Of a stretch of 64,000 nucleotides of DNA, positions 7,717 to 18,472 are shown in pieces (positions within the stretch are counted from its first letter, which is position 1; every line of letters begins with the position of its first letter). A program made the position numbers and the translations under genes. Source of the DNA: Chloroflexota bacterium (GTDB lineage Bacteria > Chloroflexota > Dormibacteria > Dormibacterales > Dormibacteraceae); contig VBIW01000034.1 of NCBI GenBank assembly GCA_005880915.1, positions 124,001 to 188,000 of the forward strand, given 5' to 3'. A model generated the notes under the pieces. That model searched no databases and had not been told where the DNA came from. It worked only from the letters and a program-made list of their open reading frames with translations.

Positions 7717-8763
7717 TCATTCAACCGCGGCAACGTCCCGCTTGCGCAAGATCGCCAGGTCCTGGTTGTCCTCGTTCGCGCTGGTCCGGTAGAGAAGCAC
7801 CTCCCACTGAGGAGTGACGCTGTTGAGCAGCCACTCCGGAGAGATGTAAGCCTCGCCCCAGTCCGGATCGACGATGCCCCAGTCGCCGCTCTTGCCGAAC
7901 ACCCCGAGGAAACCGAATCCTGACACCAGCATCGAGCTCAGCACCGTCCGCATGTCCTCGATGGCCCGAAGCCCCTTGCTCGTGAAATAGGCAACGCTGC
8001 CAAACGAATGGGTCGTCAGGATCAGCACGCCACCTGGCTTTAGCAGCCGGTTGATCTCGATGAGCCATGAGCTGGCCGCTGCATGACCGAAGTGAGACCA
8101 GACGGAGATGCCGAAAACGCAGTCGAACGAGGACGACGCGTGAGAAAGCGGTGGATGCAACGGGCTCACGGCGAAGCTGATGTCAGGCAGGTTGTCGGTC
8201 GCCCACCGTATGGCAGCTTCGTTTGGGTCGCAGCCATGGCAGTCCAGGTCGGGTCGGTACGCCTTGACAACTCGAATTACGCGACCCGACGAGCAACCGA
8301 AGTCGAGGATGCGCCCCCCGGGCGGTAAGTCGGCGCGAGCCAGCTTAAGCGCTCCGAAGATCAGGTCGGCGTGGTAGATGCTGCCACCCGCAGCCCGGCT
8401 TCCACGGCTCATGGCGTGCACCCCGGCCGGGGGTGCGGCCCGCACCAGATTGGCCGGCCCCGCAGAGCCGTTCGAACCGTAGTGAACGGAATAGTGGACG
8501 GCGGCCCGTTTCCACGCGACCGACCCCCGCTCCTGCTGCATCCAGTAGGCGCGATCCTCAGCCGACAGCTTCGCCGAGAGCGCTTCGAAGTCGTCGTTTC
8601 CCAGGCGCGAGAAAAGGACGTCCGTCACCGGGGCCGGCAAGTCTTCTCGCACCAGTGCGCGCCGGCTCATTGGCCGAACCATCCCGAATGCGTTCTCGAT
8701 CCCCTTCACGACAACTCGGCGAGCCCTTCGGATCGAGCCCTTCAGGCGCCTGGGCCTGATCAT
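7717..8763 (-). CDS. Class I SAM-dependent methyltransferase
   Basis: This 348-aa protein has a basic N-terminal extension of about 130 residues, then a Rossmann-type methyltransferase core: motif I ILDFGCSSGRVIR, an acidic residue at the end of strand 2 (DCHGCDPNEAAI), motif IV-like FDCVFGISVWSHF, and the post-motif LKPGGVLILTTHSFG. The ATG overlaps the der stop codon (ATGA), so it is probably cotranscribed with der. The substrate is unknown. The long N-terminus resembles uncharacterised sugar- or lipid-modifying methyltransferases more than RNA enzymes, but that is only an impression. Confidence 0.8.
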   Translation of the reverse strand: MIRPRRLKGSIRRARRVVVKGIENAFGMVRPMSRRALVREDLPAPVTDVLFSRLGNDDFEALSAKLSAEDRAYWMQQERGSVAWKRAAVHYSVHYGSNGSAGPANLVRAAPPAGVHAMSRGSRAAGGSIYHADLIFGALKLARADLPPGGRILDFGCSSGRVIRVVKAYRPDLDCHGCDPNEAAIRWATDNLPDISFAVSPLHPPLSHASSSFDCVFGISVWSHFGHAAASSWLIEINRLLKPGGVLILTTHSFGSVAYFTSKGLRAIEDMRTVLSSMLVSGFGFLGVFGKSGDWGIVDPDWGEAYISPEWLLNSVTPQWEVLLYRTSANEDNQDLAILRKRDVAAVE

Positions 8764-10139
8764 CGTGACTTCGCCTTCCTCGTCGACGGGGCAACGGGCC
8801 CGCGAGGCCGGTTCCGGCTCCCCTCATCGGAACGCAAGACCAGCTTGATCGGGTTGCCGACCAGCCCGAAACGGTCGCGGATCTTCTTCTCCAGGTAGCG
8901 CCGGTACGAGAAGTGCAGCAGGTTCGTGTCGTTGACGAACAAGACGACCGTGGGAGCTTCGCCCGCGGCCTGCGTCGCGTAGCCGAGCTTGAGGCGCCGG
9001 CCTTTGAAGCCAGGCGGCGGATGGTCGAGGAAGGCCTCGCGCAGCACGCGGTTGAGCTCGTTCGGCGGCATCTTGATGCGCCGCTGGCCCACCACCTCCA
9101 GCGCAGTCGGCAGGAGCGTCCCGATGCCCTCCTTTGACTTGGCGGAGACCAGGGCCAGGGGCGCGAACGTGGCGAACTTGAACTTGCTCGCGAGCGCGTT
9201 GCGCCAGAACGCCGGCTTGCGCTCGGCGGGCTCGACCAGGTCGATCTTGTTGAGCACGATCACGAGGCCCTTGCCGGCTTCGAGCGCATAGCCGGCCACG
9301 TGCTGGTCCTGGGCGAGGACGCCCGACGACGCGTCGAGCACAAGAAGCACCACGTCGGCGCGCTCCATGGCGTGAATGCCGCGAAGAAGGCTGTACCGCT
9401 CCAGGCGATCGCGGCTCGACGACTTGCGGCGAATGCCGGCGGTATCGATGAGCACAACCGGAACGCCGTCAAACACGAGCTCGGTGTCGATGGGATCGCG
9501 CGTCGTCCCCGGCGTCGGGCTGACCAGCGCGCGCTCGTCGCCGAGCAGCGCGTTGAGCAGCGACGACTTCCCGACATTGGGCCGGCCCATGATGGCGAGG
9601 CGGTCGGCCTTTGTCTCCTCCCCCGCCTCTGTGTCAGCGGGTGGCAGTGCTTCCAGGATTCGGTCGAGCAGCTCGCCGACCCCCAGGCCGTGCTGGGCAG
9701 AGATCAGCGAGGGCTCATCGAAGCCGAGCTCCAGGACCTCGTGGGCGAAGTGGCGCTCGGTCGGCGAGTCGGCCTTGTTCGCCACCACGATCACTGTGTG
9801 CCGAGACCTGCGGAGCATCTGCGCGATGTCGCGGTCGATCGGCGTCAGGCCCTGGCGCACGTCGAGCAGCAGGACGATCAAGTCGGCCTGGTCGATGGCG
9901 ATCGTGGTCTGGGCCTCGATCGCAGCGCGAGACGAGTCTTTCGCCCCGTCCAGGTCGAGACCGGCCGTGTCGACCACGCTGAAATCGCGCCCGCGCCAGT
10001 CGGCGACGCCGTACAGGCGGTCGCGGGTCAGCCCCGACTGCTGGTCGACGATGGCCTTCTTCCAGCCGATCAGCCGGTTGAAAAGGGTCGACTTGCCGAC
10101 GTTAGGGCGACCGACGATGGCGACAATGGGCCGGGGCAC
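8760..10139 (-). CDS. der: Ribosome-associated GTPase Der (EngA)
   Basis: This 459-aa essential GTPase for 50S subunit assembly has two tandem G domains. GD1 (about 1-165) has GRPNVGKS, DTAGL and NKAD. GD2 (about 180-350) has GRPNVGKS, DTAGIR, NKID and SAK. A KH-like domain (about 355-440) and a short basic tail follow. Length and architecture are standard for the family. The Cmk domain fused to Der in many Actinomycetota is absent. The start MPRPIVAIVG is at the usual position. Confidence 0.97.
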   Translation of the reverse strand: MPRPIVAIVGRPNVGKSTLFNRLIGWKKAIVDQQSGLTRDRLYGVADWRGRDFSVVDTAGLDLDGAKDSSRAAIEAQTTIAIDQADLIVLLLDVRQGLTPIDRDIAQMLRRSRHTVIVVANKADSPTERHFAHEVLELGFDEPSLISAQHGLGVGELLDRILEALPPADTEAGEETKADRLAIMGRPNVGKSSLLNALLGDERALVSPTPGTTRDPIDTELVFDGVPVVLIDTAGIRRKSSSRDRLERYSLLRGIHAMERADVVLLVLDASSGVLAQDQHVAGYALEAGKGLVIVLNKIDLVEPAERKPAFWRNALASKFKFATFAPLALVSAKSKEGIGTLLPTALEVVGQRRIKMPPNELNRVLREAFLDHPPPGFKGRRLKLGYATQAAGEAPTVVLFVNDTNLLHFSYRRYLEKKIRDRFGLVGNPIKLVLRSDEGSRNRPRGPVAPSTRKAKSR

Positions 10140-10175
10140 CCGTCAATTAGACGTGTTTGGACGGGATGACCGAGT

Positions 10176-10586
10176 TCAGATGACCTCTAGCGGCTCCGGG
10201 TTGAAGGGTCCGCCGTCCCTTTCGGCCACGAAGGCGTTGGCGTCGACGGGCTTTCCGTCCTGGATCGCGACGATGACGTAGACGTAGCCGGCCCAGGCCC
10301 GCTCGGTGTCGAATCGCGACGCCTGCGCCGGGTGGTCGGGGTGGCTGTGGTAGTAGCCGATGATGTCGAGACCGGCGGCGTCGGCCTCGCGCTGGATGCG
10401 AATGTGGTCTCGCGGGTCGATCTCATAGCGATCGCGGGCACGCTCGACGATGATGTTTCGAGCCCGCTTCACCTCGGTCACCGTGCGGTTGCCCGGCGGG
10501 CCGATCATGATGCCGCAGATCTCATGGGGATAGCCCTGGGCGCCATGTGACCGAATGGCCTCCATCGTGTCGCGGGATATTTTCAC
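10176..10586 (-). CDS. mec: JAMM/MPN-domain metalloprotease, Mec-like (CysO-cysteine hydrolase family)
   Basis: This 136-aa single-domain JAB/MPN protease has all the zinc signature residues: Glu in PHEICG, then HSHPDHPAQASRFD (HxH-x7-S-x2-D). In mycobacteria Mec releases cysteine from the sulfur carrier CysO, and its gene lies with cysO and cysM; here cysM is the next gene upstream. GTG at 10586 (MKISRDTMEAI) is preferred over a GTG at 10604 because it matches the family N-terminus and follows a purine-rich AAGGGAAGG. That purine tract belongs to the adjacent repeat element. No cysO lies between the two genes. Confidence 0.82.
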   Translation of the reverse strand: MKISRDTMEAIRSHGAQGYPHEICGIMIGPPGNRTVTEVKRARNIIVERARDRYEIDPRDHIRIQREADAAGLDIIGYYHSHPDHPAQASRFDTERAWAGYVYVIVAIQDGKPVDANAFVAERDGGPFNPEPLEVI

Positions 10587-10723
10587 CTCCCTTCCCTTCC
10601 GCACTCGCTGGGGAAGGTGGCCCCGCCGCGCAGCGGCCGGGCCGGATGGGGGCGCGGAGTCTTCACCTCCCCGCTCGCCGGGGAGGTCGGACCGCGAAGC
10701 GGTCCGGGTGGGGGCGCGGAGTC
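10580..10723. repeat. Two tandem diverged repeat units between mec and cysM
   Basis: Unit 1 (about 10582-10661) and unit 2 (about 10662-10723) both start CACCTCCC and end with GGGGGCGCGGAGTC. Unit 2 has two hairpins: ACCTCCCC/GGGGAGGT, and GGACCGC/GCGGTCC around GAA. Unit 1 is a longer degenerate version. The element abuts the cysM stop codon on one side and overlaps the mec start region on the other, filling the whole gap. It looks like a REP-type element. Confidence 0.7.
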
Positions 10724-11639
10724 ACCGTTGCCGCCCATACAGACCAGTCGATAAATAGCGATCTCCTGAATCCGGAAAGACTGTCACGACGACGCCCTCG
10801 TGAATCGTCTCGGCGAGCCGGCGGACGGCCCAGAGCACAGCGCCGCTCGAATGTCCCACGAGCAGGCCCTCGGTCCGCGCGACCGCGCGAGCCAGGTCGT
10901 ACGCCGGCTCGGTCGGACACCCCACCACCTCGTCGGCGAGGGTGTCATCCCAGATCCGGGGCACGATCGCCGTGGGCAGGTGCTTCAAACCCTCGAGCCC
11001 GTGGAATGCGTCCTCAGGCTGCACGGCGATCGTCTTGATCGACGCGTCGTGCTCCTTGAGCCGGCGCGAGGTGCCGACAAAGGTCCCCGTGGTGCCGAGC
11101 CCCGCCACGAAATGCGAGATCCGCCCAGCGGTCTGCTCGAGGATCTCGGCCGCGGTGCCCTCGTAGTGCGCGCGGGGATTCGCCGGGTTCGAGTACTGGT
11201 CGGGATAGAAGTAGCTGTCGGGGTCGATCGCCACGATGTCGCGCACCATTCGAATCGCACCGTCTGAGCCTTCACCGGCGTCGCTGTAAACGATCTCGGC
11301 CCCGTACGCCGTGACCAGCGCCTTGCGCTCCGCGCTTACGTTCGCGGGCATCACGAGCTTGACGTGGTAGCCCTTGGCCGCGCCGACCAGCGCGTACGCG
11401 ATGCCGGTGTTGCCCGAGGTCGAGTCGATGATCGTCCGGTCAGGGGTCAGGGCCCCGGTCCGCTCGCCATCCTCGATCATCGACAGGGCCGCGCGGTCCT
11501 TGACCGAGCCGCCGGGATTGAACCACTCTGCCTTGGCGTAGACCTCGACTCGCGGAAACTCGCTCTCGAACATACGCACGCGTAAAAGTGGCGTGTTGCC
11601 GATGAGCCGCGTGATCCCAGCCGCCCGAGTGGTCCTCAT
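10722..11639 (-). CDS. cysM: Cysteine synthase, CysM/CysK family (PLP-dependent)
   Basis: This 305-aa fold-type II PLP enzyme is predicted to make cysteine from an activated serine and a sulfur donor. The internal aldimine Lys lies in FNPGGSVKDRAAL, the substrate loop is STSGNTG, the phosphate-binding loop is GLGTTGT, and the PLP N1 Ser is in GHSSGA. Pairing with the Mec-like protease suggests the CysM subtype, which uses a protein thiocarboxylate carrier. Whether it takes O-phosphoserine or O-acetylserine cannot be decided here. The start MRTTRAAGITRLIGNTPL fits the family. Confidence 0.9.
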   Translation of the reverse strand: MRTTRAAGITRLIGNTPLLRVRMFESEFPRVEVYAKAEWFNPGGSVKDRAALSMIEDGERTGALTPDRTIIDSTSGNTGIAYALVGAAKGYHVKLVMPANVSAERKALVTAYGAEIVYSDAGEGSDGAIRMVRDIVAIDPDSYFYPDQYSNPANPRAHYEGTAAEILEQTAGRISHFVAGLGTTGTFVGTSRRLKEHDASIKTIAVQPEDAFHGLEGLKHLPTAIVPRIWDDTLADEVVGCPTEPAYDLARAVARTEGLLVGHSSGAVLWAVRRLAETIHEGVVVTVFPDSGDRYLSTGLYGRQR

Positions 11640-11664
11640 GTGGAGACAAGAATAGGAAGAGTGG

Positions 11665-11907
11665 TCAGCCGGTGAAGTGAACCAGGATGTTCGCCCCGAT
11701 GAAGAAGATCCCGCCGACCGCGTAACCGATCAGCGACCGCCGGTAGACCGAACCGCCTTCGGGCCACAGGATGTTCACCAGCGCCTTGGCTAGAAGCAGC
11801 GCGCCGCCCAGCAGCGCGACAGGAGCCGAATGTGTTCGGATTCCGACAAGCAGGATGGCGCTTGCGGCGGCGACCTCGATCAGCTGCAGCAGCGTGTAAG
11901 CGGCCAA
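11665..11907 (-). CDS. Small multi-pass membrane protein
   Basis: This 80-aa protein is almost entirely hydrophobic, with three predicted transmembrane segments: LLQLIEVAAASAILLVGI, a central VALLGGALLLAKALVNIL, and a C-terminal YAVGGIFFIGANILVHF. It sits 3 bp after the cystathionine enzyme gene and 25 bp before cysM, in the same direction, so it is likely part of that operon. I do not recognise a family, and no functional residue stands out. Confidence 0.6.
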   Translation of the reverse strand: MAAYTLLQLIEVAAASAILLVGIRTHSAPVALLGGALLLAKALVNILWPEGGSVYRRSLIGYAVGGIFFIGANILVHFTG

Positions 11908-11910
11908 GTC

Positions 11911-15289
<3,379 letters not shown>

Positions 15290-15422
15290 GAAAAAGGTCA
15301 GACGCTCGCGTCTGGACCTGCGGCTCGCACGCGTCCGCGAGCTCCCTGTTTCTGGGACGTAGGCTGCGACGGTGGGAACCCCCTGGGTTTAGTTGGACGG
15401 CATTGTAACGGCAGGGATTCGG

Positions 15423-15485
15423 CGCGTTAGGCGCCAAACGCGATGTCGACCCGACGGAATTCCGAGCTTTAGGCACCAAACGCTC
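15423..15485. repeat. Two more GCGTTAGGCGCC-type palindromes
   Basis: CGCGTTAGGCGCCAAACGCG (15423-15442) is a 20-bp palindrome with one mismatched pair. A weaker 22-bp unit follows at 15464-15485 with GAGC/GCTC outer arms. They share the core of the 5369 palindrome. They lie downstream of the CapA gene and upstream of the carboxypeptidase gene, again at a 3' boundary. Confidence 0.65.
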
Positions 15486-15498
15486 CGATCGGGCGACG

Positions 15499-16683
15499 TT
15501 ACGCGGGCGCGTGCTCTGGTGCGTAGACCGGGGAGGGCGGCATCGCGGGGACCGTCGTCGTGGTCGGTTCGTGGAGCCGCGACGCGAGCTGGTCGCTTGC
15601 CGCTTCCATGGTCTGCAGCGCGGTCGCAGAGTCCTTCGCGTTCATGAACACCGGCTGTCCATAGTCATAGATCCGGTACGGCTTCCAGGTCGCGGAGACG
15701 AGCTGCGTGCCGTAAAAGGTGTAGGTCCCGATGACGCCCTCGCGCGTCTCCTCCGACCACATCTGGTCGAAGACGAAGTTGCCGTGCGCGTAAGTGATGA
15801 GCTTTCCGTGGTAGATCTCGACGCCCTGGTACCAGTGCGGGTGATTGCCGATCACGATGTCCGCGCCCCAGTCGATGGATTCGTGGCCGATCAGCACCGG
15901 GTCGTCCGGCGTCGGCACCTGAGGGTCCGCCAGAGGCTGCCGCTCGTACTCCTTGCCCCAGTGGAACTGCACGACGACGATGTCCGCGAGCTGCCGTGCG
16001 CGGGCGATGCCCGCTTGAACCGCCTGCTTGTCGATGGCTCGGCCGACGCCATTGAATCCGATGAATCCGAACTTGATGCCCCGCACGTCGATCACCGCGA
16101 CCGGACCGAGGCCCGATGTCAACATGCCGTGCTCGTGAAGCAGCTGGTCGGTCAGCGTGATGCCCTGCGCGCCGTAGTTCGACGTGTGGTTGTTGGCGAG
16201 GTTCACAACCTTCGCGCCCATCAGCGTCAGGCCGTTGACGAAGCGCGCGTCGCCGCAAAAAGTGAAGCTCGGTCCAGGGTCGACGGCGCAGCCGGCGAAC
16301 AGTGGCGACTCGAGGTTGATGTCTGTGATGTCGGCGTTCTTCGTGTAGTCCGAGGTCCGGCGGAACGGCCAGAGGAAGTCGTGTCGCGACGTCGCGTAGT
16401 AGTTCACTCCGCGGGCCGGGATCACGTCTCCGGTGACCAGCAGAGTGCGGATCCGGCCTGGATCGCTGGGCACCGTGTAGGTGGAATGAAACAGGCTCTG
16501 CAGGCTCAGCACCGGCAGCTGGCCGGTGCGGTTCGAAAATGACGGCTGGTCGGTCAGGTCGGGCGCGGCCACCAAGGCGCGGGCGCTCGAGGCTGCGGTG
16601 CTCGCGGCCAGGGGCGGAACAGCGCCCTGGCTGCAGCCGACCAGCAGCATCGCGGCGACTACGAGGCCCCCTTCCCGTCTCAT
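15499..16683 (-). CDS. CapA/PgsA-family (poly-gamma-glutamate capsule type) lipoprotein
   Basis: This 394-aa exported protein has a lipoprotein signal (MRREGGLVVAAMLLVGC, lipobox LVGC) and a PGA_cap metallophosphatase-like domain: TGDVIPARGVNYY, INLESPL, NLANNHTSNYG, FHWGKEY, and VIGNHPHWYQG ... YAHGNFVFDQ. The Asp, Asn-His and His-rich motifs match those that bind metals in the calcineurin-like fold. Family members act in poly-gamma-glutamate capsule synthesis or remain uncharacterised. No capB/capC synthase genes are adjacent, so a capsule role is not assured. The start overlaps the upstream small gene by 4 nt. Confidence 0.85.
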   Translation of the reverse strand: MRREGGLVVAAMLLVGCSQGAVPPLAASTAASSARALVAAPDLTDQPSFSNRTGQLPVLSLQSLFHSTYTVPSDPGRIRTLLVTGDVIPARGVNYYATSRHDFLWPFRRTSDYTKNADITDINLESPLFAGCAVDPGPSFTFCGDARFVNGLTLMGAKVVNLANNHTSNYGAQGITLTDQLLHEHGMLTSGLGPVAVIDVRGIKFGFIGFNGVGRAIDKQAVQAGIARARQLADIVVVQFHWGKEYERQPLADPQVPTPDDPVLIGHESIDWGADIVIGNHPHWYQGVEIYHGKLITYAHGNFVFDQMWSEETREGVIGTYTFYGTQLVSATWKPYRIYDYGQPVFMNAKDSATALQTMEAASDQLASRLHEPTTTTVPAMPPSPVYAPEHAPA

Positions 16684-17060
16684 CTGACCGGCAATTGTGC
16701 CAGCAGATCCTCGATCGCGATCAGGCGGGCCACGTACGAGCGGACCGGCTCGCCCAGCTCGCCGCCGGCCCGGAACAGGCGCTGGTTTCCCTCCCCGCGG
16801 CGCGTCTCGAGCATCTCGGCACGATTCCGGTCGAGCGAACCCCGGGCCAGCGCGACCTCGACCATGCTCCCGATCCAGGAGGCATAAAGCGCGACCTCCT
16901 GCTCCCGAGGATCGGGGCCGCCGGCTGGAAAGGCCGAGTGGATGTGGTCATTCCACAACCGCCGCAAGCGAAGGACCTCCTCTGAGGCGCCCCTCTTCTC
17001 AAAGGGTCTCCGCGAAGAAGTCACGGCGCTCCGCTCCGCAGCCCGCTGCGCGACCTGCAT
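16680..17060 (-). CDS. Hypothetical protein, 126 aa
   Basis: I do not recognise a family. The protein is charged and mostly helical in character, with no signal peptide or membrane segment and no Cys. The C-terminal half (RSYVARLIAIEDLLAQL) could form an amphipathic helix. It overlaps the CapA start (ATGA) and starts 25 bp after the isocitrate dehydrogenase stop, so it is probably translated as part of the same run. The start is uncertain because the first 25 residues look weakly coding. Confidence 0.55.
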   Translation of the reverse strand: MQVAQRAAERSAVTSSRRPFEKRGASEEVLRLRRLWNDHIHSAFPAGGPDPREQEVALYASWIGSMVEVALARGSLDRNRAEMLETRRGEGNQRLFRAGGELGEPVRSYVARLIAIEDLLAQLPVR

Positions 17061-17085
17061 CGCGGGTCCTCTGAAATCGTGGGGA

Positions 17086-18177
17086 TTAAACCGCCGCTTT
17101 CAGCTGGGCGATCACCGCGTCCGCGACCTGGCTCGTGCCCACCGCCGTAGGGTCGTCCCGCTTCTCCTTGAGGTCGTAGGTGACGTTCTCGCCCAGCGCG
17201 ATGACGTTGGAGATCGCCTTCTCCATCGCGTCCGCCGCGGCGACCTCCTCCAGGTAGCGAAGCATCAAGACCCCCGAGAGCATCACAGCCATCGGGTTGA
17301 CCCTGTTCTGGCCCGCGTACTTCGGCGCGCTGCCATGCGTGGCCTCGAACACCGCGCCATTGGTCCCGATGTTGGCGCCTGGCGCCAGGCCAAGCCCGCC
17401 GATCATGCCGGCGCCGAGGTCCGAGATGATGTCGCCGTAAAGGTTCGGACAGCACAGCACGTCGTATTCCTTGGGCCGCAGGACGAGCTGCATGCACATG
17501 TTGTCGACGATGCGGTCTTCGAACTCGATGTCGGGGTTCTTTTCAGCGACGCGGCGCGACACGGCCAGGAAGAGTCCATCGGTGTGCTTCATGATGTTGG
17601 CCTTGTGCACGGCCGTGACCTTGCGCCGATTGTTTCGCCGCGCATAGTCGAATGCGAACTCCACGATCCGCTCCGATCCGCTGATCGAGATCGGCTTGAT
17701 CGAGAGCCCGCTGTCGGGACGGATCTTTTTCTTCGCCAGGCTTGAGATCTCCTCGATCAGATGATTGGCGTCGTCGGTGCCCTGCTCGAACTCGATGCCG
17801 GCGTAGATGTCCTCGGTGTTTTCGCGCACGATGATGAAGTCCAGGTCGTCGCGAAGGTTGCGAGCGCCCTTATAGGCCTTGACCGGCCGGACGAGGGCGT
17901 AGAGGTCGAGGGCTTGGCGGAGCGCGACGTTGACGCTGCGGAAGCCGCTCCCGACCGGCGTCGTGATCGGGCCTTTCAGCGCGACCTTGTTCTTCCGGAT
18001 CGACTCGAGCACCGGGTCAGGCAGCGGCGTGCCGAACTTGGCGATCGCGGCCTCACCCGCCTGCTGGACGTCCCACTCGAACTCGACGCCGGTGGCTTCG
18101 AGGACCCGGACCGTCGCGTCGCAGATCTCGGGGCCCACGCCATCGCCAGGAATGAGCGTTACGGCGTGCCTGGCCAA
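17086..18177 (-). CDS. icd: Isocitrate dehydrogenase (isocitrate/isopropylmalate dehydrogenase family)
   Basis: This 363-aa beta-decarboxylating dehydrogenase of the TCA cycle has an N-terminal [10 protein letters not shown], the substrate loop [12 protein letters not shown] (Ser plus Asn, as in isocitrate rather than isopropylmalate enzymes), [20 protein letters not shown], the metal site [13 protein letters not shown], and the cofactor segment [17 protein letters not shown]. The Lys-Tyr pair in APKYAG matches the NADP-selective pair of the E. coli enzyme, but the expected Arg a few residues after VTYD is replaced (VTYDLKEKR), so cofactor choice is uncertain. The short length resembles the compact bacterial/mitochondrial type. 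Confidence 0.9.
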   Translation of the reverse strand: MARHAVTLIPGDGVGPEICDATVRVLEATGVEFEWDVQQAGEAAIAKFGTPLPDPVLESIRKNKVALKGPITTPVGSGFRSVNVALRQALDLYALVRPVKAYKGARNLRDDLDFIIVRENTEDIYAGIEFEQGTDDANHLIEEISSLAKKKIRPDSGLSIKPISISGSERIVEFAFDYARRNNRRKVTAVHKANIMKHTDGLFLAVSRRVAEKNPDIEFEDRIVDNMCMQLVLRPKEYDVLCCPNLYGDIISDLGAGMIGGLGLAPGANIGTNGAVFEATHGSAPKYAGQNRVNPMAVMLSGVLMLRYLEEVAAADAMEKAISNVIALGENVTYDLKEKRDDPTAVGTSQVADAVIAQLKAAV

Positions 18178-18198
18178 TCCGTTAAGCCGAGTACGGTG

Positions 18199-18444
18199 CT
18201 AGCGGTTCTTGAAGTAGTCGGCGTTGATCTGGATGAAGTTGCGCCACTGCTCGGGGACCTCATCCTCGGGAAAGATCGCGTCCACGGGACACGGATCGAC
18301 GCAGGCGCCGCAGTCGATGCACTCGTCCGGGTCGATGTAGTACATGTTCGCGGCGTCGTCCGTGTGGATGCAATCGACCGGGCAGACCTCGACGCAGGAG
18401 GCGTCTTTAACGTCGATGCACGGCTGGACGATTACGTATGCCAC
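18199..18444 (-). CDS. fdxA: FdxA-type 7Fe ferredoxin
   Basis: This 81-aa ferredoxin is predicted to carry one [3Fe-4S] and one [4Fe-4S] cluster. The first cluster motif CIDVKDASCVEVCPVDC has the spacing typical of seven-iron ferredoxins, and the second is CIDCGACVDPCPVDAI. The C-terminal FIQINADYFKN is typical of FdxA. GTG at 18444 (MAYVIVQPCIDV) is chosen because it matches the family N-terminus; the first in-frame ATG lies six codons upstream. It is divergent from the pseudokinase gene with only 28 bp between starts, so promoters must overlap coding sequence or be very compact. Confidence 0.9.
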   Translation of the reverse strand: MAYVIVQPCIDVKDASCVEVCPVDCIHTDDAANMYYIDPDECIDCGACVDPCPVDAIFPEDEVPEQWRNFIQINADYFKNR

Positions 18445-18472
18445 GTGCCTGAAGGGTACCATGCACCGTTAA

